Shown here piece after piece: positions 32,101 to 43,100 of a stretch of DNA of 64,000 bases; position 1 is the first letter of the stretch; each line of letters begins with the position of its first letter. Made by a program: the position numbers and the translations under genes. The notes beneath the pieces are model-generated. The model was not told where the DNA came from, did not search any database, and saw nothing but the letters and a program-made list of their open reading frames with translations. This stretch comes from Crambe crambe (taxonomy: Eukaryota > Porifera > Demospongiae > Poecilosclerida > Crambeidae). The DNA is taken from assembly GCA_963924555.1 (NCBI GenBank), contig OZ004589.1, positions 6,386,001 to 6,450,000 of the forward strand, written 5' to 3'.

Positions 32101-34654
32101 TACATACACTCCTACATCATCTGCAGTAGTTGGTTCACGCACAAAGATCTCAAAAAAGTGTGGCAACTCCTGGAGTGTGACACTGAAAGCAGTATTAGGA
32201 GCTACACTAAATGTAACTCCATTCCTTTGCCAAATAATGTAATTAAAATCGCCAACACCTATGACCTCCAACACCAGTTTCTCAGGAGGACGTAGGAAAA
32301 TGGTGGAGGCGGGAGTCACCCTCCTAACCCTATCATCACCTGAATCAGTAAAATAAGTTTAGGGCAATGGTGATGACATTATCAATCAATACTGACCAGT
32401 GTCCAGTCGTATAGGAATGGTGACAAGTAGTTCAGAGTTACTGCTTGTGATGACACACTGGTAGACTCCAGTATCAGATTCCTGGAAGGTGAAGGAGAGG
32501 GTGGTGGTTATGCGACCATTGGAACCTGGAGCGTTAGTGGGTGTGGCTCTAACTGGGATACCATCCTTCAGCCACACTACTGAGGGGGTGGAATAAGAAG
32601 TGGAGTCATCATTAACATGGCCAATCTCGAAGGAGAAAGTGGCAGTGTTTCCCACATCATATGCAGTTCTGTTGTCTGGAAAAGAATCGCCATCACCAGT
32701 ACTCATAACTATTCGAAGTGATCCATCAGTGCTTGAGTTATATGCTGTGAGTATAGCAAGAGTGTTCAAAATGCATGGTACTTATGCATGTTTATCACCT
32801 GTGAGTGTCAGAGCAGTCCCATTTGCTGTGGTTGTCCCATTTTGAGCAGTGCACTGGTATGTCCCATTGTCAGAGGCCCAGAAGTTGTCCACCACCAGTA
32901 GGAAGGTAATGGAGGTGTCAGAGGTGGAATTCCTCATGCGAATGTGAGGCACATCCTGGACCAACGGGATATTGTCCTTGTTCCATGTCACAGTTGATGC
33001 ATTATAGTTGACTTCACAGTAGAGCAAGACCACAGAACCCTCCACTATCCTCTGACTAGTTCCACTGAATAGCACAGCAGGGAGAGAAGTCACTGTCAGT
33101 TGACCCTGGACAGCTACATGACATAATACAAAGAGAAAGGAGAGAAAGGCTTAGTGGGGGACTAATGTAAAGTCAGCATGAAGATATGAGGAGATACTGA
33201 CTCTTATGTCTTGGTATGATCAAAAGCAATAGGTTTTCTACACTACCCACTGTTTGCACAGGCACCGAAATTTTCACTTTATGACAGCACATGACATCAC
33301 AGACATGTAACTTCATATGTACGAGCACAGTGGCGGATCTAGAATTTTATAGAGGGGGTTTCTAAGATCTGCGCACGGGAAAAATTTTAGTTAACCACGC
33401 CCACTTAAAAAAAACCCATGCCTGATTGATAGCTAGTGTGCATGCTTATGCACCGTACTTCGACCCCACATGCAACTAGCAGCTTAGTGCTAGCTCTTCT
33501 TGGGCTCTGTCTGGCCTGCTGTAACTCTAGTCTGGTGCAGCCAGCCCCAAGTACTTCCGGAACTCCAGTGTAAGGGTCTGGTAACACACAATACTTCGAC
33601 TTGTTCCCGGCCTAAATTTTTTATTTACGTAATATGACGTTTTAGTGTCGTAAAATGACGTTGTCTTGTTTAATTGTCATAGCAACACCTCACGCGAAGA
33701 AAAAAATGGCCTCCCGATCCCGTAATAATTATGGTTGTTATAGCTACCTCACGTCATTAAACGTCATAACGTGTCAGTTAATGATATTCATCGTTTTAGC
33801 AGGATTTCTGCTAAACGGGAACAAGTCGAAGTATTGTGTGTTACCAGACCCTTGCGCTGGAGTTCCGGAAGTGCCTGGGGCTGGCTACGCCAGACTACTG
33901 TAACTCTACAATTGTCTGTTGAAAGGAGGTTTCAGTGGAAACCTAGAAACCCCTCTAAATCCGCCACTGGAGCATACGCCAATGTGGAAAGCTATTGCAA
34001 TGAACTTCTGGAGAAGAGAAGACAATTCTAAAAGTATCAAGAAGTTCCTTATCCATAACGCTGCTCTCCAACACATACTTTTTCCAAGCCAGTTGGCAAA
34101 GAAACCAGAAAACATCTTTTCCCCGATAAATGGATGTTGCTACTCCTTATTCTGTACTAGGTAGATAGGGCGTAAAAGTTGGCTTAGTCGAATGCTATTC
34201 TTAAGGCATTGAATAAAATAAAACACCGTCCACAAAGTTCTGAGAACTGGTACTGTACATATGTCATCAGTGGCGGCTGAGGGTGGGCTAGAGCCCCCCC
34301 CCCCCCCCCCCCCCCCCACTTTTTAGCAGGTAGGCCCACTTTTTTGACCCATTATATAATTAACTAACTGCTGTCTAGTCACTAATGATGTTGCATATTG
34401 CATCGTTTCAAGTCACAAATGATGTTGCACATTAACTTAAGTCACTAATGATGATGCACATTAGTGACTGCATTGCTGTTTGGCCACAACATGTATAGAA
34501 TCAAAACCTTCATGAATATTATTACAGCTCATCGGAAGTAGTCATCGATGTGCAATTTTTAGCCCCCTCCCCCCCCCCCCCCCCCCACTTTTTTGGGTCC
34601 TCAGCCACCCCTGCATGGTCATGGACAATTAGCTACTGAAACCCACCGAATTCT

Positions 34655-34685
<31 letters not shown>

Positions 34686-34915
34686 GGCACATGTAGAAAC
34701 AGTGAGTACCAGGCTCTATTCTCCGCCTCCACAAAAAAATGGCCTATAGCATTCAAAGGTTAGCTCCAATATAATAGTGGGTGTGTAAACCAACCCCTCC
34801 TCTCCCACGTGGCAAGCTGGCTAACAACAGAAAGTACAGTAAATAATAAAAGCTTACCTGCTAAACAAGAGCATAGCAACACAGAGAGTTGCACGGCGCT
34901 CTTCCAACCAACCAT
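29156..34915 (-). CDS. Ig-domain gene B, nine Ig domains
   Basis: Minus-strand gene with a signal-peptide exon 34858-34915 (MVGWKSAVQLSVLLCSCLAG) and nine Ig exons: 32799-33113, 32397-32744, 32037-32339, 31632-31979, 31281-31574, 30818-31153, 30234-30563, 29865-30176 and 29156-29491. Each is a multiple of 3 in length and lies between phase-1 GT-AG introns, so domains can be duplicated or skipped without frame loss. Most domains show Cys, Trp and a D-x-G-x-Y-x-C motif with many N-glycosylation sites (for example NITW, NVAG and DNGTYQC contexts). Ig2 keeps only the second Cys and Ig3 has neither. After Ig9 (donor GTGAGT at 29155) I find no membrane, GPI or kinase exon, so the 3' end is unresolved. 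Role: probably extracellular recognition or adhesion, inferred from architecture only. Confidence 0.85.
33328..33969. mobile_element. 642-bp foldback MITE with 5-bp TSD
   Basis: Starts CAGTGGCGGATCTAG and ends with the near reverse complement CTAAATCCGCCACTG. It is flanked by gagca at 33323-33327 and 33970-33974. The paralogous site in Ig gene C (about 44712) reads tgtacgagcatacgcc with no insert, an exact empty site. A long internal inverted repeat (about 33450-33610 against 33815-33910, including gtattgtgtgttaccagacc) gives a foldback structure. There is no transposase. The ends and TSD length resemble the 244-bp MITE at 9277. Confidence 0.9.
34268..34613. mobile_element. about 345-bp MITE-like element with CAGTGGCGGCTGAGG ends
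   Basis: The left end CAGTGGCGGCTGAGGGTGGGC faces a right end whose reverse complement is CAGGGGTGGCTGAGGACCC. Two poly-C tracts (about 34294-34318 and 34569-34586) sit just inside the ends. It is absent from the gene C paralogue. I could not define a clean TSD. Confidence 0.65.
34655..34683. repeat. poly-G tract in intron 1 of Ig gene B
   Basis: A run of 29 G. A G tract of 17 to 21 bases lies at the equivalent place in gene C (45054-45074). The copies differ in length. It may form a quadruplex, and its length is prone to sequencing error. Confidence 0.85.
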
Positions 34916-35045
34916 TTCTGGTGACTTGACGTACCTTCTTGGGGAAGAAGACAAGCTCTACTTTCTATACAGCCTGGAGCAAAGCTGAGTGCAATGTAAT
35001 GCTCTAGTTACCAACGTTGCAACCGCTATAATGCCTGTTATCAAG
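34916..35045 (-). promoter_or_regulatory. conserved upstream block of Ig gene B
   Basis: About 130 bp upstream of the ATG are shared with gene C (and partly A), including gacgtaccttcttggg, tatacagcctggagcaaagctgagtgcaatgtaatgctctag and gcaaccgctataatgcctgtta. It probably covers the 5' UTR and promoter. CRE-like ACGTCA half-sites occur just upstream of the start codon. Confidence 0.5.
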
Positions 35046-35249
35046 AGAGCAGTTAATTCTCTGCTATTAGCTGTAGCTGTGGTGACGATAATTATTATAT
35101 GCGCATGCACGGGCCCGCATGCACACTGCCATGCGACACTGCTTCAATCAATGTAAAGGGTGATATAATGCAAAATAAAACAGGGAAAAAAGAAAAAAAT
35201 GTCAAGTGACTGAGGAAGTGACTGAGGGAGGCTACTCAGGTATAACTTA

Positions 35250-36560
35250 TAAGTCGGGTTCTGGTGATGTCAGAGCAGAGAGGATCCTGTCCATATTCAC
35301 GAGAGAGGAGTGAGTTGCGATATAGTGCTCAAAGTACGAATTGCCCTCCAAATCTGACACATCACATCGAGGGCAAGGGCTGGAACCATATGAGGGCCTG
35401 GTCGGCTGTACCTCTATCCAGGGCTGTGTCCCAGAGTTTCATCCAGCTAGACTCCTTAGCAACCGCCGCTGCTGTTCTGGTACTTGTGTGCTCTAGACAG
35501 GATGAGAGTAGCAGTTCCATGTCTCTGTTAGTCACATCACTCTTCAGTTCTGCTGTAGAACACCTCATCCCTAATCTTGTTCCCAGATCGCTTTTCATGC
35601 CAAATTGCATACGGAGAAAAAAGCGGTTACCTCATCCCTAGGGTCTTCTTCACCAAACCATCCAGACCCAGATGAGATTCAAGGAACTGGGACCCCTCTA
35701 TGATCTGAAGTGGAATTTCACTGGGTGTGTCTCCTGTGAGATGAGTGAGAAATATATGACCAAGGGACTCTTCATTTGTGGATTCATATTGGAGTTTCCG
35801 CTGTAGTAGCTACATGTGCTGTCATTGAGGGCCACTCCAGAGTGAGTCTAGTAGCCCTGCCAGAGTGATGTCGGGGCAGTTTCAAGATTCAACGGCTGAT
35901 CTCAGCTTGGAAAGATTCAAGCTTTTCCAATAGGGATTCAGTCATGTACCAGTTTTCACTCCCAAATAGTATGCAGGACTCCGTGGGACAACGCAAGTTT
36001 CGATGATGGCTCTACCAGAGAGAGGATTTAGCTTTCCCTGGAAACCACCCATTGCTCCAAATGCAAAGAAGCTGCTCCTTGCCCGTCCAATTGCAGAGTC
36101 AATTGACTTGTCTGCTGACAGGTCCCAGGACCACCAATATCCTAGGCACTTGGCAGAGGCAACTGGAAAGAGGGGCCGTCCCTTGACTATGCAAATTGGC
36201 TCAGTGGGTGTATTCTGGGATGAGACGACCCCTACTTCATATTTAGATGCATGCAGGGATAGAGCATTTGCTACAAACTCTTCCACTGATCCAATTTGGG
36301 AGTCCAAGGTGTCCCTGCTAGTACATAGTGTCCTAATATCATCTGCATGAGCAAAGCCCCCTGGCCACACATGGACCCAGCTGGTTCTTCTCCAGATATT
36401 GTAGGAGGGGGTCCAGTACAAGCAGGAACAGGGTGGGAGAGCCCTGAAGGAAGCCACGCTCCATGGTGTGAGGTTCAGAAGTCTTCCCATTGAGTAGGGC
36501 ACTACTCTTTGGGGCCGTGTACCAGGATCTCAGCAATCTCCATGTCTTACCACACTCATA
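35250..36560 (-). pseudogene. non-LTR retrotransposon (LINE) RT fragment
   Basis: Minus-strand translation gives reverse-transcriptase pieces in order. They are ERGFLQGSPTLFLLVLDPLL (about 36450), the catalytic-type box FAHADDIRTL (about 36350; canonical FADD-like), SAKCLGYWWSWDLSADKSI (about 36150), FGAMGGFQGKLNPLSGRAII (about 36040), LKLPRHHSGRATRLTLEW (about 35870) and the C-terminal MELLLSSCLEHTSTRT...SWMKLWDTALDRG (about 35450). There are several frameshifts and stops. Neither a 5' ORF1 nor an endonuclease domain is visible, so it is 5'-truncated. It is absent from the gene C paralogue, hence it inserted into unit B after duplication. Confidence 0.75.
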
Positions 36561-36680
36561 TGCACGTTTCAGTGCATGCCAGTACAGAGCTCCACCCCGG
36601 CCCGTATAGCAGATACATAGCTAATTATAATTGTGGTAAAGAATGATAATCAGCTAACTCAGTTGGTTAATTCAAAATTG

Positions 36681-38485
36681 TTACTTCTTTGTGCCACCTT
36701 GAGGGCTACCTTCCCTTTTTGGCCTCCCTCCTTGATGTTGTTGTGGTGGTGATTGTTGCCCTTGTTGCTGTGGTTGTTTGTTGTTGTTGTTATTGTTGTT
36801 GTTGTTATTGTTGTTGTTGTTGTTATTGTGGTGGTGGTTGTCGTGGTTGACCAGGCACTCCACTAAAGGTTTGCTGTGCCTGTTGACGCATACTCTCAAA
36901 CATTTCAGGGTTGTTCTCCTGGATGTTTCTGATATACCAGATCTACGTAGAGTAGGAAAATAAACAAACATGCTGTGTATGTAGCTATTAGCCTCGTACC
37001 CAGGCTCTAAAAATATGTGGGGTGGGAAATAGAGCCTGGTACCACATGTGCCAAACTTAACACCATGTCTGGGGCAGGAGGATCCTCTCCCTTGGCCATG
37101 CAAACTCACAGATTTCACATGGCTAGCATCTTTAAAAAGTGAATCTTTATACATAAATCTGATGCAATCTAAGAGGCTGCCCACCCCAGATGGACATAGA
37201 TGGGCCGGTACATGGGACTGATATGACTTCAGGAGTAAGGGATCCTCCCACCATTATGAGTCAAGGGGTGCCCCAGACATAGATGGACTATAGAATCATA
37301 CACAAAACTGACATGACTTCAGGAGTGACGGTGTTGAGGTCAGTGGGGATGACTCCTCGAGATAACATCTGACTGGCCCTGTAATGGAAAAGTGTATGCA
37401 CAAATTATAATCGCATAATAATTATTGATTTTTAAGCTTGCCTACACCTGGGTATGAGGGTTAATTGGTTAGCACTTAGCAGGTGTTATACATACATACA
37501 TACATACATACATACATACATACATACATACATACATACATACATACATACATACATACATACATGTTCTGGAAAGCAGACATCTGCATGAGATTTGGGT
37601 TTTACACCATTCCTAGAATACCTGCAGCACGTACATGGATCCAGTAATCCTATCAAATTTAAATCATGGTGTGCATTATCTAGGGAGTACCAGTGTTCAT
37701 GATATGAGTAGAGAAAGTACACAGCTAGTGAGACATACAACTCATGAACCTATAGCACTCAATTAGCCAATCAAAGTGTCTGCATGAATAGCTTAGCTAT
37801 GCACATCACTTGGAATCAATGGAATAACAGGATAATGGAAATTTGCATTGATTAACCACAATCAGCCAGAATTAGCGATCATTAAAGAAATTATTGATCA
37901 TTGCATATCCACCACTCTGATAATCCTGACCTTTAAAATAAGAAGCCCATGAAATGAGGATTTAAAATATAAAAAAAACTTCAAATGAGAGGTGCTATGA
38001 ATTCTTAGACTTCAAGTGAGGGCTAGGGTATTCTAATGGGAATGCTCTAAACAATACAGGCAGGTAAAACAAACAACCTCCAAGCCCACCACCACCAACG
38101 TTGGGTCTACTCTGTGCCCCTCCTCCTCCTCCTCCTGCTGTGGCTCCACCCTCTCCTGTTCTGGCAACAGCAGTGCTTCAAATGGTCTTCAACAGTTGCC
38201 ATATTTGCCTAGTAGCTCTCATTCTCAGGATCAAACTTAAGTGCCTGACAGAATGCAAAGGGAAGAATGGTCATCCATTGTGTTTTAGTTGAACACCTCG
38301 ACATTATATCCAAAATGAGTCCATTATGAGGTTCCACTAATACATGTGTTAGAGAGATCTGTACAATAACATCTGCCTTGTGTTGATACGGCAAAAACTG
38401 CTAATCCTCACATTTCTTTGGCTAACTCACCCTCTTGAAGCATTCTTGAGATATCTCAAACTTGCTCTGAGAACTGTAAATAAAC
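36681..38485 (-). pseudogene. SGT 3' half, copy B (frameshifted)
   Basis: Colinear with the intact SGT gene. The last exon is 36681-36942, ending GGRPKREGSPQGGTKK, with a CAA/CAC-rich repeat and a deletion of about 10 nt near its start relative to the intact copy. The short exon near 37320-37383 is almost unchanged. The Gly-rich exon 38078-38244 is 167 bp instead of 226 and so frame-shifted. The FIYSSQSKFE exon 38431-38485 is the same length as in the intact copy. Exons for the N-terminal dimerisation domain and first TPRs are absent, so this cannot make SGT protein. Transcription from a new promoter is possible but not evident. Confidence 0.8.
37488..37564. repeat. (CATA)n microsatellite, copy B
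   Basis: About 19 perfect catacata-type units, the longest of the three paralogous tracts. Confidence 0.95.
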
Positions 38486-38489
38486 CTAA

Positions 38490-40100
38490 ATCAAATATTA
38501 TGTAGGTGGTCTGAGTGGAAATGAGGGGCTAGAAACTGGGTACTGGTCAACTGGGTACTGGTCAACTGGGCTGGGCATAATACATGTACAATTATAATGC
38601 TGACAGAGTTCGACTCATTTAAACATGCTAAATCTCCTGTACTGTGATTTACTTGCATCCCTATGTAGCTAGCTATATAAAAGGATCCCCTAAAAGTCAT
38701 GACAACTAATGCCCAATAATATTTTCTTTGCAGGTTTTTTTTTTCTTTCCTTATTGACAACTTACATGAAAATTTAGCCCTTTTAAACATTTCCTGCTAT
38801 ATGGTACCTTTCAGAGTAAACTAGAAATTGATAACATACACAGTTAATTCCTCCACGATATATACAGCACTGGCTGCTTTTACTAGTCCTTGGCTTACAA
38901 TAATATAGTGTAACCCCAAAACACAAGACACTTATGGTACCAGTCAATTTGAACGTATTATATATTCTAACTCTGATTCAGATTCACCGACTAAGATAAG
39001 TGGGTCACATTTATCTTTTACAAGCATGGGAACTGGTTGCCTGAACAGGCCCAATAACAGGCAACTCATCGTTATACATTGAATTAAAGATTCTATGTAT
39101 ACCTGAATCACTTACATCACGAAGTATGTGGCATGAAGGTGGAATAATAATCTCTTCTTTGAATAGTTGAGTTCAAAACACTCTCTATGTGATGAATTCA
39201 ATTTTTGATACACTAGGTATCATAATCACTTAGCTCACCTTCAAAATTTAATATCCTCCCAAAACAAAACAAAACAAACAAACAAACAAACAAATACAAA
39301 CTTCAACAAAACCTTTCCTTACATCTTTTTAGAGTCATACTTAACTTCACATTAACCTGAATGAAGTGTATGTCTTTCCTGTAATTTTCCAGGAGCACGC
39401 TGAGGGAAAATAATGGAGTGTTACTCAACAGGACTGGTTGCCGACTCAACAGGACTGGTTGCCACATATTTCTTTAAAATCGGATCAAATACTCTTTTGC
39501 AACATTTTCTTATCATCCACATTATGAAATCAATAATGGTCACTACTTGAATTGGTGATTTTCAGAGGGGTTTTCTCACAAACAGCTTTCTAAAATAATA
39601 GTAAGCTCATATCAACATTAATTGCCTTAGCTAAATGAAATAGAACTCATAAGAACACTGCTGGCCTCCTTTTCGGTAAAGCTTTGGTCTGAATTTTAAT
39701 TTTTTTTTTATATTGGTCTAAAAATCATGGTCACAAGCTGTTAAACTATCTAGCTAAGCTAAAGGAATACCTTCTGTTTCAAATTTTTTCTGGATGCCAA
39801 TTTCAGCACTTCATGCTTCATTTTGCTCCAAGGGTAGAACCATTGGTCATACATAGATCTGCTTTACTTGTGAAAGAACTTATTATGCACTATTAAATGG
39901 ATAAGCGGAAAAGCCAATTGGCTGAATGAAAAACCATGCAGCCAATGGTTGTCAGCCAGTCCGCTTTGGCTTGGTTGTTCTTGGCCACCGTAAGATTGTC
40001 TTCATGGTCATTTTGGACGCGATTTTCCATGCATTAACGAGTAAACGTTCAGAAAGGTTTATACAAGTCATATTGATTGTACATTTTCAGTGAACTTACT
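38490..40100. other. unassigned stretch 3' of Ig gene C
   Basis: Similar in parts to 26.4-29.1 kb downstream of gene B. The best match is 39540-39960 against 28640-29000, which contains decayed versions of the unidentified exons there. No tail exon for Ig gene C was recognised. A short caaa repeat lies at about 39265-39290. Confidence 0.45.
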
Positions 40101-40123
40101 TTAGAGGATCATGCAGAACTCAC

Positions 40124-43100
40124 TTTGAAGGATCAGTTCAAAGTCCATTGTGTCCATCCCTGGCATGGCTCCATTGGTAGCTCTGCACTGATACGTGCCA
40201 GAATCCTCATCTCTGCTCATACTCAGTGTCAGAGTGCGATTGACTTGATACACCATCTCTCCAGTTATACTCTTACTCGTCACCATGGTGGGATCAGAGG
40301 GAGCATTGAATGTCACTTGAGAGTCGGATGCATTCAACTCCACCCCTCCTCTGAACCAGGTGATGGTGGGTGCTGGGATACCAGTGGCCACACACTGGAA
40401 GGTGGCTGTGTCACCAAGGTTCACTGTATAGTTCATCACACTGGTCACTTCAGGAGTCACTAAGATAATAGATTTCAATAAGATAAGTTTTCATGGAATT
40501 ATGAGTATAGCTAGTGAAAGTTAAGTTCCATTGATGGCACTAGAAACGCTAGTCAGATATCTTCTATACAGTTGAAAGTCACCAGCTCAGCAGCTCTTCC
40601 TTGACACGGGAGCTGATAGTGACAATAGAGATACAGTAGCTAGATTCCTCTCTGGAGAATCGACTGGTTTAGTGAGGGGGTGTTTTTATGTGAACACACA
40701 CATGCACTCTTTTATGTGAAAACGTTCTTTTATGTGAAAACGTCATATGGAAAGTTGAGCTCTGCGAAAGTTGAATAATTATCTGTGATATGTCTATTGA
40801 TGCTTAAGAAGTTTGCCACATGCGCAATGTAATGTGATGTATGTTACCAGATGATTGTCACAGGAAAAACCATTAATGTTAGGTGATGTAATGTTACCAG
40901 GTTGCGAAGAAAAAATATTAACATATGGGGCTTGCTTAGGCTCGCCCCAGGTGGCATTAACAGTGAAAAGGTTATCTTCCATAAAAAGTCAAATAATGGC
41001 ACTACTTTGCTATTTTGACTATCTTCTATACAGGGAAAGATTTCTAAAGTCACTATAGTTCTTTAATGCAAGGCAGCTCTTCCTTGATACTGGAGCAACT
41101 CAGTAGTCATGTGTCATGCTATGGCATTGAGTGACTAAATACACATCTTTGGTCAGAGATTTCCCTTGTATTGAGGATGGATTCTTAAAACAGTTCTTAC
41201 CATGTACAGACAGAGTGGCATCTACTCTATTGAGGTCTCCTTGTCCTGTCACACCATTATCAGCAACACATGTGTAATTCCCACTATTGGATGGTACCGT
41301 CATTGAAATGTTCAAAGTACTGACAGTAACTCTCTCCCCTATCCTCATCTCAGTGATGGTAACTCCACCTGAGCCTGACATCAGAACTGCAGAGCTGGGG
41401 TCTAGCCATGTGATATTAGGTCTGGGAAGACCTGAGGCCATACAAGAGAAAGTGGTAGGGTCGAGAAATGTAACATTCAGTGCTTGAGGAGAATCAGTGA
41501 TGTTAGCAGCAACTGCAGGCAAAGAAAACAATAATGCCATTATAAGGACTAATATAATTCACTAACCTTGTACTGTTAATTGGAATACTCTAGTATCGTT
41601 GCCTGCTACATTAATGGCTACACAAACATAGAGACCATTGTTGCTATCAGAGGCCTCCAACAAGATCAAAGAGTTATTGACTCCAAGGGCCAATCCTCGT
41701 CCATTTGAGAGCACATAGTTATCTATCTGCACAAGATCACTGATATTGATATTAGGGTCAGTTTGTAGGAGTTCAAAGGTTTCTCCATTTTGAAATCTGA
41801 ACCATCTAATTGCAGGGGCAGGAACACCAGTGGCAGAACACTCAAATGTGGCCACTTGGAACTGGTCCACTGTGAGGTTTTCTGGAAAGACTTCAATCTC
41901 AGGAACAGCTGGATAACAAAAGGACGATTATGTCACATCAATGTAAGGTATAGAGTGGAGTAAATATGGGTTAGCTGAATTCTCAAGTATTTTATGTTTA
42001 AACTATAGAAGGTATAAGTATACATTTTTGAGTAAAGAGCTCATAGGTTTTGGGCTGTTTTTGAATATACCGAAATATTAAATGCTAAGAGAGTGGTAGC
42101 TATGTAAAGTGGCATTCAATTACTAAAATGGCCGGATAACCTGGAAGAGCTGCTGTTTAGTAGGACTTACCATAGACTGATACCTGTGCCATGGAGCTAT
42201 TCACACTGGCTACTTCATTAGTAGCCATGCAGCTGTAGTTGGCTGTGTCTTGGAAAGTGGTTGAGTTTATCATAAAGACACTCTCCACTGTCATGCTGAA
42301 TTCTAAGAAATCACTGTTAGTGATAGTGAAGGTTCTTCCATCTAAGTCATTGCTGTCCATAGAGAATTCAGTCTCAGAGCCATTGCTGAAAGTTCTGATC
42401 CAAGTGATGTTTGGTTCAGGAAAACCATCAGCAGTGCAGGTGAGAGAGAGGGAAGCTGGTCTGAGTAGTTCAATGCTTACTGGAGACATTATAATACTTG
42501 GAGGGACTGAAATAAAAAAAAATGCACATTGTACTGAATTAATTTTTATATCCATATGAAAATGTATAGCTATGATAATATTAGCCAATTAGGTGGAAAA
42601 ATAAACCACCGGTGAGAATTTGATTCCATTAGAGTAGCAAGGATTATTTATATGAGCTTACTGCGGACGGTGATATTGAAGGTTCTGGTCATAGATGATG
42701 GATAAGTGTTGGAGGCATTACATGTGTACATGTAGCTACCAGCATCTGATCCCATAAGGCTTGAGATGGTGAGTGTTGAAGAGACAGAGATACCTTCATC
42801 TGTCATGGTACTACTTGAAGAGATGTCACCAGTTGATGGAGACCACACAATGGAGGGTTCAGGGACTCCCAAAGCAGAACAAGTCAGAGTTATATTTTCT
42901 GTCTCATTTACTGTCAATGCTTCATCAGTTAGTGGATAAGTGAAGTCCACAGGAACTATTCAGTGCATGGTGAATGAAGCTGGATTAGCTACAACGGTTA
43001 TATCAACAATACCTTGGACTTGTACTGTGATATTGGCAATGCCTGGAGGTGCTAAACCTCCATTGGAGTTGTCCCCTATGCACTCGTACACTCCATCATG

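Larger units (their letters stand above)
33114..34857 (-). other. intron 1 of Ig gene B, transposon-rich
   Basis: Homologous to the 774-bp intron 1 of gene C, but enlarged by two MITEs (33328-33969 and 34268-34613) and carrying a poly-G tract (34655-34683). Confidence 0.75.

Noticed and set aside
36681-37184. ORF with a long poly-Asn stretch as a separate gene
   Set aside because: It is the out-of-frame reading of the CAA-rich last exon of the broken SGT copy.
37486-37740. ORF with MYVCMYVCMYV repeats
   Set aside because: Translation of the CATA microsatellite.
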